Source: JAWWPY01 sp964412845
GTDB lineage: Bacteria > Actinomycetota > Actinomycetes > Streptosporangiales > Streptosporangiaceae
DNA: 51,810 nucleotides
Direction of reading: 5' to 3'
Assembly: GCA_964412845.1 (NCBI GenBank)
Contig: CAYPQM010000020.1
Coordinates: forward strand, 1 to 51,810
Below, in pieces: positions 32,571 to 43,622 of the stretch; within the stretch, counting starts at the first letter, position 1, and the number at the start of each line of letters is the position of its first letter. The position numbers and the translations under genes are program-made. Under the pieces are notes generated by a model. It had not been told where the DNA came from, ran no database searches, and worked only from the letters and a program-made list of their open reading frames with translations.

Positions 32571-33373
32571 GATCCGTCACCGGCCTGCGGCTGGTCTACC
32601 GGCTCGGCCGCCTGCTGGGCCGGGCTGACCGCCCCGCCGGCGGAACCCGCGATCTCGCGCGGCGCCTCGGCGCCGGACAGCTCGCCCTTGAGCCGCGCCA
32701 GCTCCAGATCGACATCGTGGCCGCCGCCCATCTGGTCGAGTTCGGCCTGGATGTCGTCGCGCGGTGCGGTGCCGGTCACATCGTCCAGGGCACCTGAGGC
32801 CATCAGCTCGTCGATGGCACCGGCCCGGGCCTGCATCTGCGCGGTCTTGTCCTGGGCTCGCTGGACCGCCATGCCGACATCGCCCATCTCCTCGGAGATG
32901 CCGGAGACGGCCTCGCCGATCCTGCTCTGCGCCTCGGCGGCGGTATACGTCGCCTTGATGGTTTCCTTCTGCGTGCGGAAGGCCTCCACCTTGGACTGGA
33001 GCCGCTGGGACGCCATGGTCAGCTTCTCTTCGTCCGCCTGCAGCGAGTGATACTGCGTCTGCAGGTCGTTGAGCTGGTTCTGCACGCCCTGCTTGCGGGT
33101 CAGCGCCTCGCGAGCCAGGTCCTCGCGCCCGGCGCCCAGCGCCTGCTTGGCCTGAGTTTCCAGCTTGTTCTGCGACTGGGTGAGCGTATTCATCTGCAGC
33201 TCGACACGCTTGCGCGAGGTGGCCACGTCAGCGACGCCGCGGCGGACCTGTGTCAGCATCTCCAGCTGCCGCTGGTAGGAGTAATCCAGGGTCTCGCGCG
33301 GATCTTCATACTTGTCCAAGGCTTTATTGGCCTTGGCCTTGAAGATCAGCGAAACCCGCTTCATCACGCTCAT
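32567..33373 (-). CDS. pspA: phage shock protein A (PspA/IM30 family)
   Basis: A peripheral membrane protein that polymerises on stressed membranes and guards membrane integrity; 268 aa. Residues about 1-215 are the long coiled-coil PspA/IM30 fold, beginning with the amphipathic KRVSLIFKAKANKALDKYEDP. The C-terminal 50 residues are acidic to Pro/Gln/Ala-rich and variable, as usual in actinobacteria. The start at 33373 has GAGGGG upstream at a long spacing; ATG 33364 and 33385 are alternatives. The pspA-pspAA-htpX-pspAB order suggests a compact envelope-stress unit. There is no PspBC or PspF, as expected outside proteobacteria. Confidence 0.92.
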   Translation of the reverse strand: MSVMKRVSLIFKAKANKALDKYEDPRETLDYSYQRQLEMLTQVRRGVADVATSRKRVELQMNTLTQSQNKLETQAKQALGAGREDLAREALTRKQGVQNQLNDLQTQYHSLQADEEKLTMASQRLQSKVEAFRTQKETIKATYTAAEAQSRIGEAVSGISEEMGDVGMAVQRAQDKTAQMQARAGAIDELMASGALDDVTGTAPRDDIQAELDQMGGGHDVDLELARLKGELSGAEAPREIAGSAGGAVSPAQQAAEPVDQPQAGDGS

Positions 33374-33584
33374 GGGCGCGACCATCCCCTCATCGTGTAC
33401 ACCGTTTGGCGCTCTCCGCCCACAGCGCCGCGCCGGTCCCCCCATGATGCAACGGCTGCCTTGCCGCAGACTGGACCACCCAAGCCTACGCGGAGATCCG
33501 CACGCCAGTCATTACGACAGCGCGGCAGCACGGCCTGCTGCTCATCCTGGTAATCCGCGCCCTTCGTCCCGGTAAGCTGACCAG

Positions 33585-34190
33585 GTGTTCCGACGACGCA
33601 GCGCCACCACCACGGATACCCCGGGCCAGGGATCCAGCACCGGGCCGTCCAACGGCACGGCTGACCGCCCCGGGGTGACCGTTGGCAAGGGCAGGCCCAC
33701 CCCGAAGCGCAGCGAGGCTGAGAAGCGGCGGCGCTTCGGCAGCGCGCCGGCCGACCGGAAGGCGGCCATGGGCCAGAGCAAGGCCAGGCAGCGCGCGGAG
33801 CGCATCCGCAGGAGCGAGGCCATGCGGCGGGGCGAGGAGTGGGCGCTCCCGGCGAAGGACAAGGGCCCGGTCAAGACGCTGGCCCGGGACTATGTGGACG
33901 CCAAGCGCAGGATCAGCGAGTTCTACATGTACGGCCTGCTCGTGCTGCTGGTCCTGCTTTTCTTCCGCAGCCCGGTGGTGCAGACCTACCTGCCTCCCCT
34001 GCTCCTGCTGATGGTCGCGGTCATGGTGATCGAGGGCTACCTCATCGGCCGGAAGCTGAAGGCCCTCGCCGCGCAGCGTTATCCCGGCGAGAGCACCCGC
34101 GGCGTCAGGATGTACGCGGCCATGCGCGCGCTGCAGATCCGCAAGTTCCGGTTCCCCAAGCCGAGGGTCAAGCCCGGCGACACCATCTGA
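33585..34190 (+). CDS. DUF3043 membrane protein
   Basis: A 201-aa protein conserved in actinobacteria, function unknown. A basic, Thr/Ser/Gly-rich N-terminus (KGRPTPKRSEAEKRRRFGSAPADRK) is followed by the GPVKTLARDYVDAKRRISEFYMY motif. Two membrane helices (about 114-130 and 136-155) and a basic C-terminus (RALQIRKFRFPKPRVKPGD) complete it. The start is GTG at 33585. The gene is divergent from pspA, and the same pairing is known in other actinobacteria, so a membrane role connected with Psp is possible but unproven. Confidence 0.88.
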   Translation: MFRRRSATTTDTPGQGSSTGPSNGTADRPGVTVGKGRPTPKRSEAEKRRRFGSAPADRKAAMGQSKARQRAERIRRSEAMRRGEEWALPAKDKGPVKTLARDYVDAKRRISEFYMYGLLVLLVLLFFRSPVVQTYLPPLLLLMVAVMVIEGYLIGRKLKALAAQRYPGESTRGVRMYAAMRALQIRKFRFPKPRVKPGDTI

Positions 34191-34266
34191 GCCGGCCGCA
34201 TGAGCCGGCCGGCGGCGGTCAAGCCTGCCTGCGCCGCCCGGCCAGCCGGGCGTTAAGGTCAACCGC

Positions 34267-35259
34267 ATGGAGCACCGTCATCTCGGCCGGAGCGGCCTGA
34301 AGATCAGCGAGATCGCCTACGGCAACTGGATCACCCACGGATCACAGGTCGAGGAGGACGCGGCCAAGCAGTGCGTGGCGGCCGCGCTGGACGAGGGCAT
34401 CGACGCGTTCGACACGGCCGACGTCTACGCCGGAACCCGCGCGGAGGAAGTGCTCGGGCGGGCTCTGCACGGGATACGCCGGGAGTCCGTGGAGATCTTC
34501 ACCAAGGTCTTCTGGCCCACCGGGCCGGGCAGCAACGACCGCGGGCTGTCCCGCAAGCACATCATGGAATCCGCGCACGCCTCGCTGCGCCGCCTGCAGA
34601 CCGACTACCTCGATCTGTACCAGGCCCACCGGTACGACTACGGGACCCCCCTCGCTGAGACCATGCGCGCCTTCGACGACCTGGTCCGGCAGGGGAAGGT
34701 GCTGTATGTCGGGGTCTCGGAGTGGCGGGCCGATCAGATCGCGGACGCGCTGAAGATCGCCGACGAGATGGGGTTCGACCGGCTCATCTCCAACCAGCCG
34801 CAGTACAACATGGTCTGGCGGGTTATCGAGTCCGAGGTCGTCCCGCTCTGCGAGCAGGAGGGGGTCGGCCAGATCGTCTTCTCGCCAATCGCCCAGGGCG
34901 TGCTCACCGGCAAGTACCTGCCGGGCAGCGAGCCGCCGGCCGGGTCGCGGGCGACAGACCCGAGCGGGTCCGGGTTCATCCAGAGATCTCTCAGCGAGGG
35001 ACTGCTGGCCCGGGTGCAGAAACTGCGGCCGCTCGCGGACGAGGCAGGCCTCTCGCTCGCGCAGCTCGCGGTCGCCTGGGTACTGCAGAACCCCAACGTG
35101 TCCGCGGCGATCGTCGGCGCCACCCGGCCCGAGCAGGTCCGGGAGAATGTGAAGGCGTCCGGCGTGCGCCTGGATCCCGGGCTACTAGGCCGGGTCGACG
35201 AGGTGCTCGGGCCCGAGATCCAGCGGGATCCGGCCTTGACGCAGAGCCCGCCCGCCTGA
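34267..35259 (+). CDS. aldo/keto reductase
   Basis: A 330-aa NADPH-dependent oxidoreductase with a TIM-barrel fold. The catalytic tetrad is visible as D49 and Y54 (FDTADVY), K80 (IFTKVFW) and H121 (QAHRYD). The N-terminal HRHLGRSGLKISEIAYGNW and the C-terminal coenzyme segment AAIVGATRPEQVRENVKA are typical of the AKR subfamily related to potassium-channel beta subunits. Substrate unknown; usually small aldehydes. The ATG at 34267 follows a 76-bp gap after the DUF3043 gene with no strong terminator, so it might be co-transcribed. Confidence 0.92.
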   Translation: MEHRHLGRSGLKISEIAYGNWITHGSQVEEDAAKQCVAAALDEGIDAFDTADVYAGTRAEEVLGRALHGIRRESVEIFTKVFWPTGPGSNDRGLSRKHIMESAHASLRRLQTDYLDLYQAHRYDYGTPLAETMRAFDDLVRQGKVLYVGVSEWRADQIADALKIADEMGFDRLISNQPQYNMVWRVIESEVVPLCEQEGVGQIVFSPIAQGVLTGKYLPGSEPPAGSRATDPSGSGFIQRSLSEGLLARVQKLRPLADEAGLSLAQLAVAWVLQNPNVSAAIVGATRPEQVRENVKASGVRLDPGLLGRVDEVLGPEIQRDPALTQSPPA

Positions 35260-35327
35260 GCCCGGGCCAGCCGGCCCCGGCTCGGCGCACAGGCCGGCGC
35301 GCAGGCTGCCGGTCAGCCAGTGCGGCG

Positions 35328-35537
35328 TCAGTCTGGCGGGCGCAGGCTCATCGGGCCGTATTCGACCCTGTCCTCTTCGAGCAGCCGCACCTGATCGACC
35401 CCGCCGTCCAGCAGCTCCCGCCAGTTCTCACCGAGCCAGCTCTCTGCGTCACCCTGGCTGCTGAACGTCTCCTTGGGCAGCCCCCGCGACGCCGCCGCGG
35501 TGCCATCCTCCTTCTCGAACTGCCAGCTCCAGGCCAT
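35328..35537 (-). CDS. small conserved actinobacterial protein (69 aa)
   Basis: A short acidic protein starting MAWSWQFEKEDGTAAA, with the motif FSSQGDAESWLGENWRELLDGGVDQVRLLEED. The pattern of Trp residues and short alpha/beta elements is seen in a small protein family widespread in actinobacteria. The ribosome binding site is GGAGG about 6 nt before the ATG. Function unknown. It stands alone, convergent with the aldo/keto reductase gene. Confidence 0.8.
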   Translation of the reverse strand: MAWSWQFEKEDGTAAASRGLPKETFSSQGDAESWLGENWRELLDGGVDQVRLLEEDRVEYGPMSLRPPD

Positions 35538-35823
35538 GCCCTACCGCCTCCTTGGTCCGCGGTAAGCGACAGTAGCCCACCGCGGGCGGCGGCTGTGCGC
35601 CCCGGCCGCGTGGCATGTGATGAAGATCCTAATAACCGTCATATGCCTTAAAGCTCCACATTCCCGACATGATGATCTTGTGGTCATTTACCTTCCGCAG
35701 CAGAACAGCGGCAGCGACACCTAGGAAACTGTTAAGTTCTATTGCGCTAGCCCTGAGTCTGGCGCGGCGGGAGCAGCGCGTAGGCTCAGCCCCGGGACCA
35801 AGCGGGACCAAGGTGGTGACGAC

Positions 35824-36714
35824 ATGGCACGCGTTGTCGTCGTTGGTGATCTGATGACCGACACGGTCGCTCACGCCGCTCTTCCTCTCGCGAAGGGCAG
35901 CGATACCCCGGCCACGGTAAGCATGCACGGCGGTGGTTCCGGTGCGAACATCGCCGCGTGGCTGGCCGTGGACGGCTCCGAAGTGGCCTTCGTCGGGCGG
36001 CGCGGTGCCGACATCGCGGGCCGGAACCGGGACATGGAGCTCATGGGCTACGGCGTGGACGCCCGGCTCGTGATGGATCCGGAGCGGCCGACCGGGACGT
36101 GCGTCGTGATGGTCACCCACCGGGGTGATCACACCATGATGTCCGACCCGGGCGCCAATGCCGCCCTGTCCCCCGATGACCTGCCCAAGGACCTGTTCGC
36201 GCCCGGTACCCACCTGCACTTGTCCGGCTACACGCTGCTGAACGAGGGCTCACGCCCGGCCGCACTCGCCGCGTTCCAGCTCGCCAGCCGGGCCGGCATG
36301 ACCGTCTCGGTCGACGGCGCCTCGGCGGCCCCGCTGGAGCGGGTCGGGGCTGAGCCGTTCCTTGACCTGACCAACGGGGTGACGCTGCTGCTGCTCAACG
36401 CGGCCCAGGCCGCGGTGCTCACCGGCCGCGACGACCCTGAGGCGGCCGCGAGAGTGCTCACCGCCTGGTACCCCCAGGTCGTGGTCAAGCTCGGCCCGGA
36501 CGGGGCACTGCACGCGAACGGGCGTCCCGATCCGGTGCGGGTGCCGGCCCAGCCCGTCGAGCGCTTCCTGGACGGTACCGGCGGCGGGGATGCGTTCGCG
36601 GCCGGCTTCCTGCCGTCCTGGCTGGATAAGAAGCCACCACACGAGGCGCTCACCAGCGGCTGCAGACTCGCCGCGCGTGCCCTGGGCCTGGTCGGTGCCC
36701 GGCCCATCCTCTGA
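35824..36714 (+). CDS. PfkB-family carbohydrate/nucleoside kinase
   Basis: A 296-aa sugar or nucleoside kinase. The N-terminus VVVVGDLMTDTV and GGGSGANIAAWLA (substrate side) and the catalytic motif DGTGGGDAFAAGFLPSW near residue 250 define the family. The usual anion hole GAGD is GGGD here. The substrate is not clear; relatives include ribokinase, fructokinase and pseudouridine kinase, and no partner enzyme sits beside it. The ATG at 35824 has AAGGTGG upstream. An AT-rich stretch at 35620-35760 probably holds its promoter. Its last 20 bp overlap the start of the SDR gene. Confidence 0.85.
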   Translation: MARVVVVGDLMTDTVAHAALPLAKGSDTPATVSMHGGGSGANIAAWLAVDGSEVAFVGRRGADIAGRNRDMELMGYGVDARLVMDPERPTGTCVVMVTHRGDHTMMSDPGANAALSPDDLPKDLFAPGTHLHLSGYTLLNEGSRPAALAAFQLASRAGMTVSVDGASAAPLERVGAEPFLDLTNGVTLLLLNAAQAAVLTGRDDPEAAARVLTAWYPQVVVKLGPDGALHANGRPDPVRVPAQPVERFLDGTGGGDAFAAGFLPSWLDKKPPHEALTSGCRLAARALGLVGARPIL

Positions 36715-37498
36715 CAGTCCCGCCGCGGCAGCCTTCCTGCACGAGCTCTACTCACTCGAAGGCCGGGTGGCGCTGGTCACCGGAGGCAGTTCGGGTATCG
36801 GCCGCGGGATCGCGCGGGCGCTGGCGCTGGCCGGAGCACGTGTCGTCATCATGGCCCGCAGCGCCCGTGCGCTCGATGACACCGTCAGTGAACTGCGGGC
36901 AGCCGGCCGCCAGGCCGCGCGGGTGCGGGTGGATCTCGGTGACCGGGCGGCGGTGCAGCGGGGCGCTGAGCAGGCCGCAGCCGTGTACGGCGAACCTGAC
37001 ATCCTGCTCAATGCGGCCGGGCTGAATCTGCGCCCGCCCCTGGGCGAGCTGAGCATCACCCAGTGGGACGAACTGATGGCAGTGAACCTGACCGCACCAT
37101 TCCTGCTGGGACAGCGGTTCGGCCCAGCCATGGCTGGGCGCGGCTGGGGCCGGATCATCAACGTCGTGTCGCAGCAGGCGATCAGGGCATTCGGCAACAG
37201 CGGCGGGTACGGCGCAGCCAAGGCCGGCCTCGCCGCGCTGACCCGGTCCCAGTCGGAGGCGTGGGCGCCGGCCGGCGTGTGCTGCAACGCCCTGGGCCCA
37301 GGTTTCGTGGCCACGCCGCTCACCGCCGAGGTAGCCAGCGATCCGGTGCGGTCCGCGGCCCTGGCCGCACGGACCATGGTCGGCCGCAACGGCGAACCGC
37401 AGGACTTCGCCGGCCCGGCCGTCTTCCTGGCCAGCCGGGCCAGCGACTATGTGACCGGGCAGGTCATCTTCGTGGACGGCGGCTTCTCCGCCGCCTGA
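36695..37498 (+). CDS. short-chain dehydrogenase/reductase
   Basis: A classical SDR of about 267 aa using NAD(P)H. The nucleotide-binding TGGSSGIGRGIA, NAAG, the catalytic Ser in INVVSQQ and YGAAK (Tyr-x3-Lys) are all present, with PGFVATPL and the C-terminal YVTGQVIFVDGGF. It resembles gluconate 5-dehydrogenase or 3-oxoacyl-reductase-like members; the substrate is unknown. The start is not certain: the GTG at 36695 gives a 20-bp overlap with the kinase gene and a 17-residue lead before LHELYSLEGR. There is no good ATG. The kinase and SDR may form a small sugar-processing pair. Confidence 0.85.
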   Translation: MPGPSSDSPAAAAFLHELYSLEGRVALVTGGSSGIGRGIARALALAGARVVIMARSARALDDTVSELRAAGRQAARVRVDLGDRAAVQRGAEQAAAVYGEPDILLNAAGLNLRPPLGELSITQWDELMAVNLTAPFLLGQRFGPAMAGRGWGRIINVVSQQAIRAFGNSGGYGAAKAGLAALTRSQSEAWAPAGVCCNALGPGFVATPLTAEVASDPVRSAALAARTMVGRNGEPQDFAGPAVFLASRASDYVTGQVIFVDGGFSAA

Positions 37499-37569
37499 CC
37501 GCCACCGCGCAATGTCAGGTGACGCCACGCGGGTCCCGTTCGGCGTGCTCGGGCGACGCAGACGGCACA

Positions 37570-40134
<2,565 letters not shown>

Positions 40135-40135
40135 T

Positions 40136-40182
40136 CGGCCCGGGCATGTCCCGCAGATCTTCAGCGGGACATGCCCGGGCCG
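40136..40182. terminator. long perfect hairpin between parC and the cupin gene
   Basis: Two 19-nt arms (CGGCCCGGGCATGTCCCGC and its exact complement) enclose a 9-nt loop. It starts right after the parC stop. The right arm includes the last codons of the convergent cupin gene, so one hairpin closes both genes. Confidence 0.8.
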
Positions 40183-40556
40183 CTCCGGCCGTAGTCATCG
40201 TCCAGCCGGACGATGTCGTCCTCGCCGAAGTAGTCACCGCGCTGCACTTCGACGAAGACCAGCGGATCCGGCCCGCTGTTGTGGACCCGGTGCGCCACGC
40301 CCACGGGAACATCGACGGCCTCGCCCGCCCGGACTGTCACCACCTGGCCGTCGAGCGTGACGTCGCCGGCCCCGGAGACCACGAACCAGTGCTCAGAGCG
40401 CCGGGCATGCCGCTGGTAGCTCAGCCGGTGACCAGGCGTCACGGTGATCGTTTTTACCTTGTACCCGGGGTCGTCGGCCAGCACGTCGTAGCAGCCCCAG
40501 GGACGCACGCTCTCATCGGTCATCAGGACATCATTCCAGCCGCGGCCGCCGGGCAT
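40161..40556 (-). CDS. cupin protein, mannose-6-phosphate isomerase type II-like
   Basis: A 131-aa single cupin barrel. VRPWGCYDVLADDPGYKVKTITVTPG matches the opening of the C-terminal isomerase domain of bifunctional mannose-1-phosphate guanylyltransferases. SYQRHARRSEHWFVVSG carries the first cupin motif with its His and Glu residues, and VPVGVAHRVHN carries the second. A metal site is likely. On its own the domain could be an isomerase, but free-standing cupins have many roles. The start ATG at 40556 follows CGGAG; a Met 11 codons later is possible. It is the third gene of the minus-strand aminotransferase arm, 24 bp after the unknown 111-aa gene. Confidence 0.82.
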   Translation of the reverse strand: MPGGRGWNDVLMTDESVRPWGCYDVLADDPGYKVKTITVTPGHRLSYQRHARRSEHWFVVSGAGDVTLDGQVVTVRAGEAVDVPVGVAHRVHNSGPDPLVFVEVQRGDYFGEDDIVRLDDDYGRSGPGMSR

Positions 40557-40580
40557 GTGCTCCGGCTGCGGCCCAGCCGC

Positions 40581-40916
40581 CTACCTGGCCACCGAGGCCA
40601 GCGCGGCGAGCGCCCTGATCAGGTCACGCGGACCCGCGTAGGGCGGATCACCGTACTGCCACGACCGGGCGATGGTGACTCCCGTGGCGCCGGGGTCGAA
40701 GACGCTTCCGCGGAAACAGCCGCCCCGGGTCAGGGCGGCCAGATCCTCGTCGTCCTCAGCTAAGGCCGCGGCGTAGGCGGCCGCGTCGAGAAGCGCCGCG
40801 GCGCATCGCGCGGCACGCACCGGGGCGCCATCCGCACGAGCGAGCCGCCAGGCTGCCTGAGCACGCAGGAACTCTGCCACGAGAATCTGTTTCGTCACGT
40901 CAGGTATCGTACTCAT
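40581..40916 (-). CDS. unknown 111-aa helical protein
   Basis: Not recognised. The sequence is Ala-rich and helical in its first two thirds (VAEFLRAQAAWRLARADG, AARCAAALLDAAAYAAALAED) and ends with a less regular part (RSWQYGDPPYAGPRDLIRALAAL). No signal peptide or membrane helix. The start ATG at 40916 lies inside the inverted repeat ATTAC-CCTGC-GTAAT (40916-40930), which might be a regulatory site or a chance palindrome. The aminotransferase gene ends 15 bp upstream and the cupin gene begins 24 bp downstream, so all three likely form one transcript. Confidence 0.65.
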   Translation of the reverse strand: MSTIPDVTKQILVAEFLRAQAAWRLARADGAPVRAARCAAALLDAAAYAAALAEDDEDLAALTRGGCFRGSVFDPGATGVTIARSWQYGDPPYAGPRDLIRALAALASVAR

Positions 40917-40931
40917 TACCCTGCGTAATAA

Positions 40932-42281
40932 CTACGACGTCGCCGTCGGTGCGCCCGCGCGCGCTACGGCCGGGCAGACGTCCCCGATCAGGCCCGCGAA
41001 CCGGTCCAGGCCGGTCTCGATCTGCTGGCGGGTGAGCTGGCTGAACGCCAGCCTGAGCTGGAACTCACCGCCGCCGTCAGCATAGAAGTGCCGCATCGGC
41101 GTCCAGAGCACCCCATGCGTGCGGGCCGAGTACTCCAGCAACTGGTCGTCGGCGGCGCACGGCAGGGTGAGCACCACGAAGAACCCGCCGCGCGGGGCGT
41201 TCCAGGTGACGCGGTCCGCCGCGGCCGCCGCCGGGGGGAACCGCCCGGTGAGGCCGTCGAGGACGTGGCGGAGATTGCGCACGTACACCGCGGTCTCCCG
41301 GGCATTGGCCCGGGCCAGGCAGCAGCCGTGGTCAAGCAGTTTCCCGCCCACCACCGCCTGGGCCAGCGGCGACGTGTTCACGGTGAGCATGCTCTTGATC
41401 TTTGACAGCTCATCGGCGAGCAGCCCGCTCCCGCCCCGCCCGCCGGTCACCCGCTGATCAGCCACCGCATAGCCGATCCGGGCGCCAGGGAATCCGGTCT
41501 TGGCATACGAGCCCAGGTATACGACCTGGCGGCGGGTGTCCAGGGCCTTCAGCGTGGGCACCGGCTCGCCGTCGTGGAACATGCCGTACGGGTTATCCTC
41601 CAGGAGCAGCAGCCCCTCCTGCGCGGCCCGGTCCAGCAGGCGCTGCCGGAACGGGACGGTCAGGCTCACCCCGGTGGGATTGGCGAAGTCCGGCATCACG
41701 TAACACGCCCTGGGCCGCAGCCCGGCCGCGCGCGCCCGGTCCGCCTGGGCGGAGAGGTCATCAAGGTCGATCCCGGCCGGGCCGCTGCGCACCGGCCAGA
41801 CCGGCAGGTCGGCCAGCCGGGCGGCCCCGGTCAGCCCGACATAGGTCGGCGCGACCGCGAACAGCACATCCCGGTCATCACGCCGCAGCGCCCGCGCGAC
41901 CAGGAACATCGCTTCCTGGCAGCCCACCGTCACCACGATCGACTCGGGATCGGCCTCGATCCCCTCATCGACAGCGAGCTGCCGGGCGATCAGCTCGTGC
42001 ATGATCCCCTTGGTCCGGCCGTACTGGAACAGGACCCGGCGGACCTGCTCATCGTCGTACCCGAGCTCGCTTTTCAGATATCGGCAGAACGAGTCTAAGT
42101 ACCTGTGGATCAGATCGACATCGAAGAACTCCTCGGCCGGCCGTCCCGACGCGAACGAGATGGCGTCGGGATAATGCAGCCCGATTTCGTTCAGGAAATT
42201 CATTGATTCGAGGGCTGGATCCTCCAGCGAGCCATGCAGGTCCCCGGTGTGCACAAGGGTGGCTAAAGTTTTATCCCGCAT
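40932..42281 (-). CDS. PLP-dependent aminotransferase (fold type I, HpgT/aminoadipate-like)
   Basis: Transfers amino groups between amino and keto acids; 449 aa. The PLP lysine is K261 in YLGSYAKTGFPGARIGY; N201 (DFANPTG), D229 and Y232 (EDNPYG) and R268 complete the cofactor and substrate site. The N-terminal ESMNFLNEIGLHYPDAISFASGRP and SFCRYLKSELG region resembles aminotransferases from secondary-metabolite clusters such as dihydroxyphenylglycine transaminases (HpgT), from memory. The ATG at 42281 has AAGGAG 8 nt upstream. It leads a three-gene minus-strand arm and lies 192 bp from the hydrolase gene, on the edge of the P450/adenylase/carrier cluster. A role in making the activated amino acid is inferred. 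Confidence 0.82.
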   Translation of the reverse strand: MRDKTLATLVHTGDLHGSLEDPALESMNFLNEIGLHYPDAISFASGRPAEEFFDVDLIHRYLDSFCRYLKSELGYDDEQVRRVLFQYGRTKGIMHELIARQLAVDEGIEADPESIVVTVGCQEAMFLVARALRRDDRDVLFAVAPTYVGLTGAARLADLPVWPVRSGPAGIDLDDLSAQADRARAAGLRPRACYVMPDFANPTGVSLTVPFRQRLLDRAAQEGLLLLEDNPYGMFHDGEPVPTLKALDTRRQVVYLGSYAKTGFPGARIGYAVADQRVTGGRGGSGLLADELSKIKSMLTVNTSPLAQAVVGGKLLDHGCCLARANARETAVYVRNLRHVLDGLTGRFPPAAAAADRVTWNAPRGGFFVVLTLPCAADDQLLEYSARTHGVLWTPMRHFYADGGGEFQLRLAFSQLTRQQIETGLDRFAGLIGDVCPAVARAGAPTATS

Positions 42282-42473
42282 CGGATCCGCTCCTTCATGC
42301 CGCGACCACGAAGCGCGATGCTACCGGCGATCCCCCGGCCTGTCGCCGGCCTCATCCGGCCAGGTAGATGGGGACAACCGCGGCCGGCGCCCGGTCACCC
42401 GCGCTACCGCCTCCGGACACGGCTCCGGCCCGGCCGCGACGCCTATGCCGCCGATGCCGGCGGCGTGAAATTT

Positions 42474-43421
42474 TCAGGTGCCGGCTGCGTCGCCGGAGGC
42501 CTCGCGCAGGCGGGCCGCGGCAGCGGCGACCGCGATCCTGGCCGTGTCCAGGACGCCGATCATGGTAAAGAATCCGTGCGGCATGCCGTCATAACGGGTC
42601 AGTTCGACCGGCACTCCAGCCTGGGCGAGGCGGGCCGCGTAGCGCTCCCCCTCATCGCGCAGCGGGTCGTACTCCGCGGTGATCACGGTCGCGGGCGGCA
42701 GCCCGGTCAAGTCAGTGGCCCGCAGCGGCGAGGCCAGCGGGTCCGCGCCGTCGCGGGGGGCGGCGAGGTACATACCCCAGTACCATTCCACCGCCCTTCG
42801 ATTGAAAAAGTGCTGGTCGCTCATGTCGCGCATGGAATCGGTGCCGGCCTGGTAATCCGTGTTCGGGTAGACGAGCAACTGGTGCACGAATGCCGGGCCG
42901 CCCCTGTCTTTTGCGAGCAGGGTTACCGCGGCCGCCAGATTGCCTCCTGAACTATCCCCGCCGACGGCCATCCGCCGTGCATCGCCGCCCAGTTCGGCCG
43001 CGTGCGCTGCCACCCAGGCGGCCCCGGCGTAACAGTCCTCGACAGCGGCCGGGAACTTGTGCTCGGGAGCCAGCCGGTAAGAAATCGCGACCGTCACGCA
43101 CCGCGCCGCATTCGTGAGGCGGCGGCACACGCCGTCACAGGTGTCGAGGGTGCCCAGGCTCCATCCGCCACCGAAGAAGTACACCAGGACCGGCCACGGC
43201 CCGTCGCCGTCCGGCCGGTAGACACGGGCCGGCAATCTCCCAGCAGGGCCTGGGAAATTCAGGTCAGTCACCTGCGCGACGGCGTCCGCCGACCCGGCCG
43301 AGGTCACCGCTGAGGCCACGTCAGCGGCACGCGCCTCGCCGATCGACATTGTGTACAGCCGCGGAGCCGGATCACGCTCAAGCCGGTCGTGGATCTCCTG
43401 CACCTGCGGGTCAAACGGCAT
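42474..43421 (-). CDS. HSL-type alpha/beta hydrolase (esterase/thioesterase-like)
   Basis: A 315-aa hydrolase of the hormone-sensitive-lipase family. The nucleophile is S157 in GDSSGGN, the acid D252 in AEYDPLRDE and the His H282 in GMPHGF. The oxyanion motif HGGG is FGGG here (YFFGGGW, F83), losing its first His. The N-terminal cap helices (residues 1-45) are typical. The ATG at 43421 has AGGAGG 5 nt upstream; the frame runs further up but that part is not needed. It is divergent from the P450 across 201 bp. In the cluster it could release product from the carrier protein or cleave an ester; this is inference. Confidence 0.88.
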   Translation of the reverse strand: MPFDPQVQEIHDRLERDPAPRLYTMSIGEARAADVASAVTSAGSADAVAQVTDLNFPGPAGRLPARVYRPDGDGPWPVLVYFFGGGWSLGTLDTCDGVCRRLTNAARCVTVAISYRLAPEHKFPAAVEDCYAGAAWVAAHAAELGGDARRMAVGGDSSGGNLAAAVTLLAKDRGGPAFVHQLLVYPNTDYQAGTDSMRDMSDQHFFNRRAVEWYWGMYLAAPRDGADPLASPLRATDLTGLPPATVITAEYDPLRDEGERYAARLAQAGVPVELTRYDGMPHGFFTMIGVLDTARIAVAAAAARLREASGDAAGT

Positions 43422-43622
43422 TGCATCCTCCTGGCTGCGACCTGAGGGACCATGCCGCCCCTCGCCCACTAAGACTGAAGCAAATCAGGATCAATCGATC
43501 AAATGCCAAGGCTTCCGCCGGGTACCTGGATCTCCCCGCGCCAGTACCCGAAATTGGGGCTGGTGGTAATGGCCTGGCACGCCTACGATAGACGCGCACC
43601 CTGGGGCGGGAGGGGCAACTAA

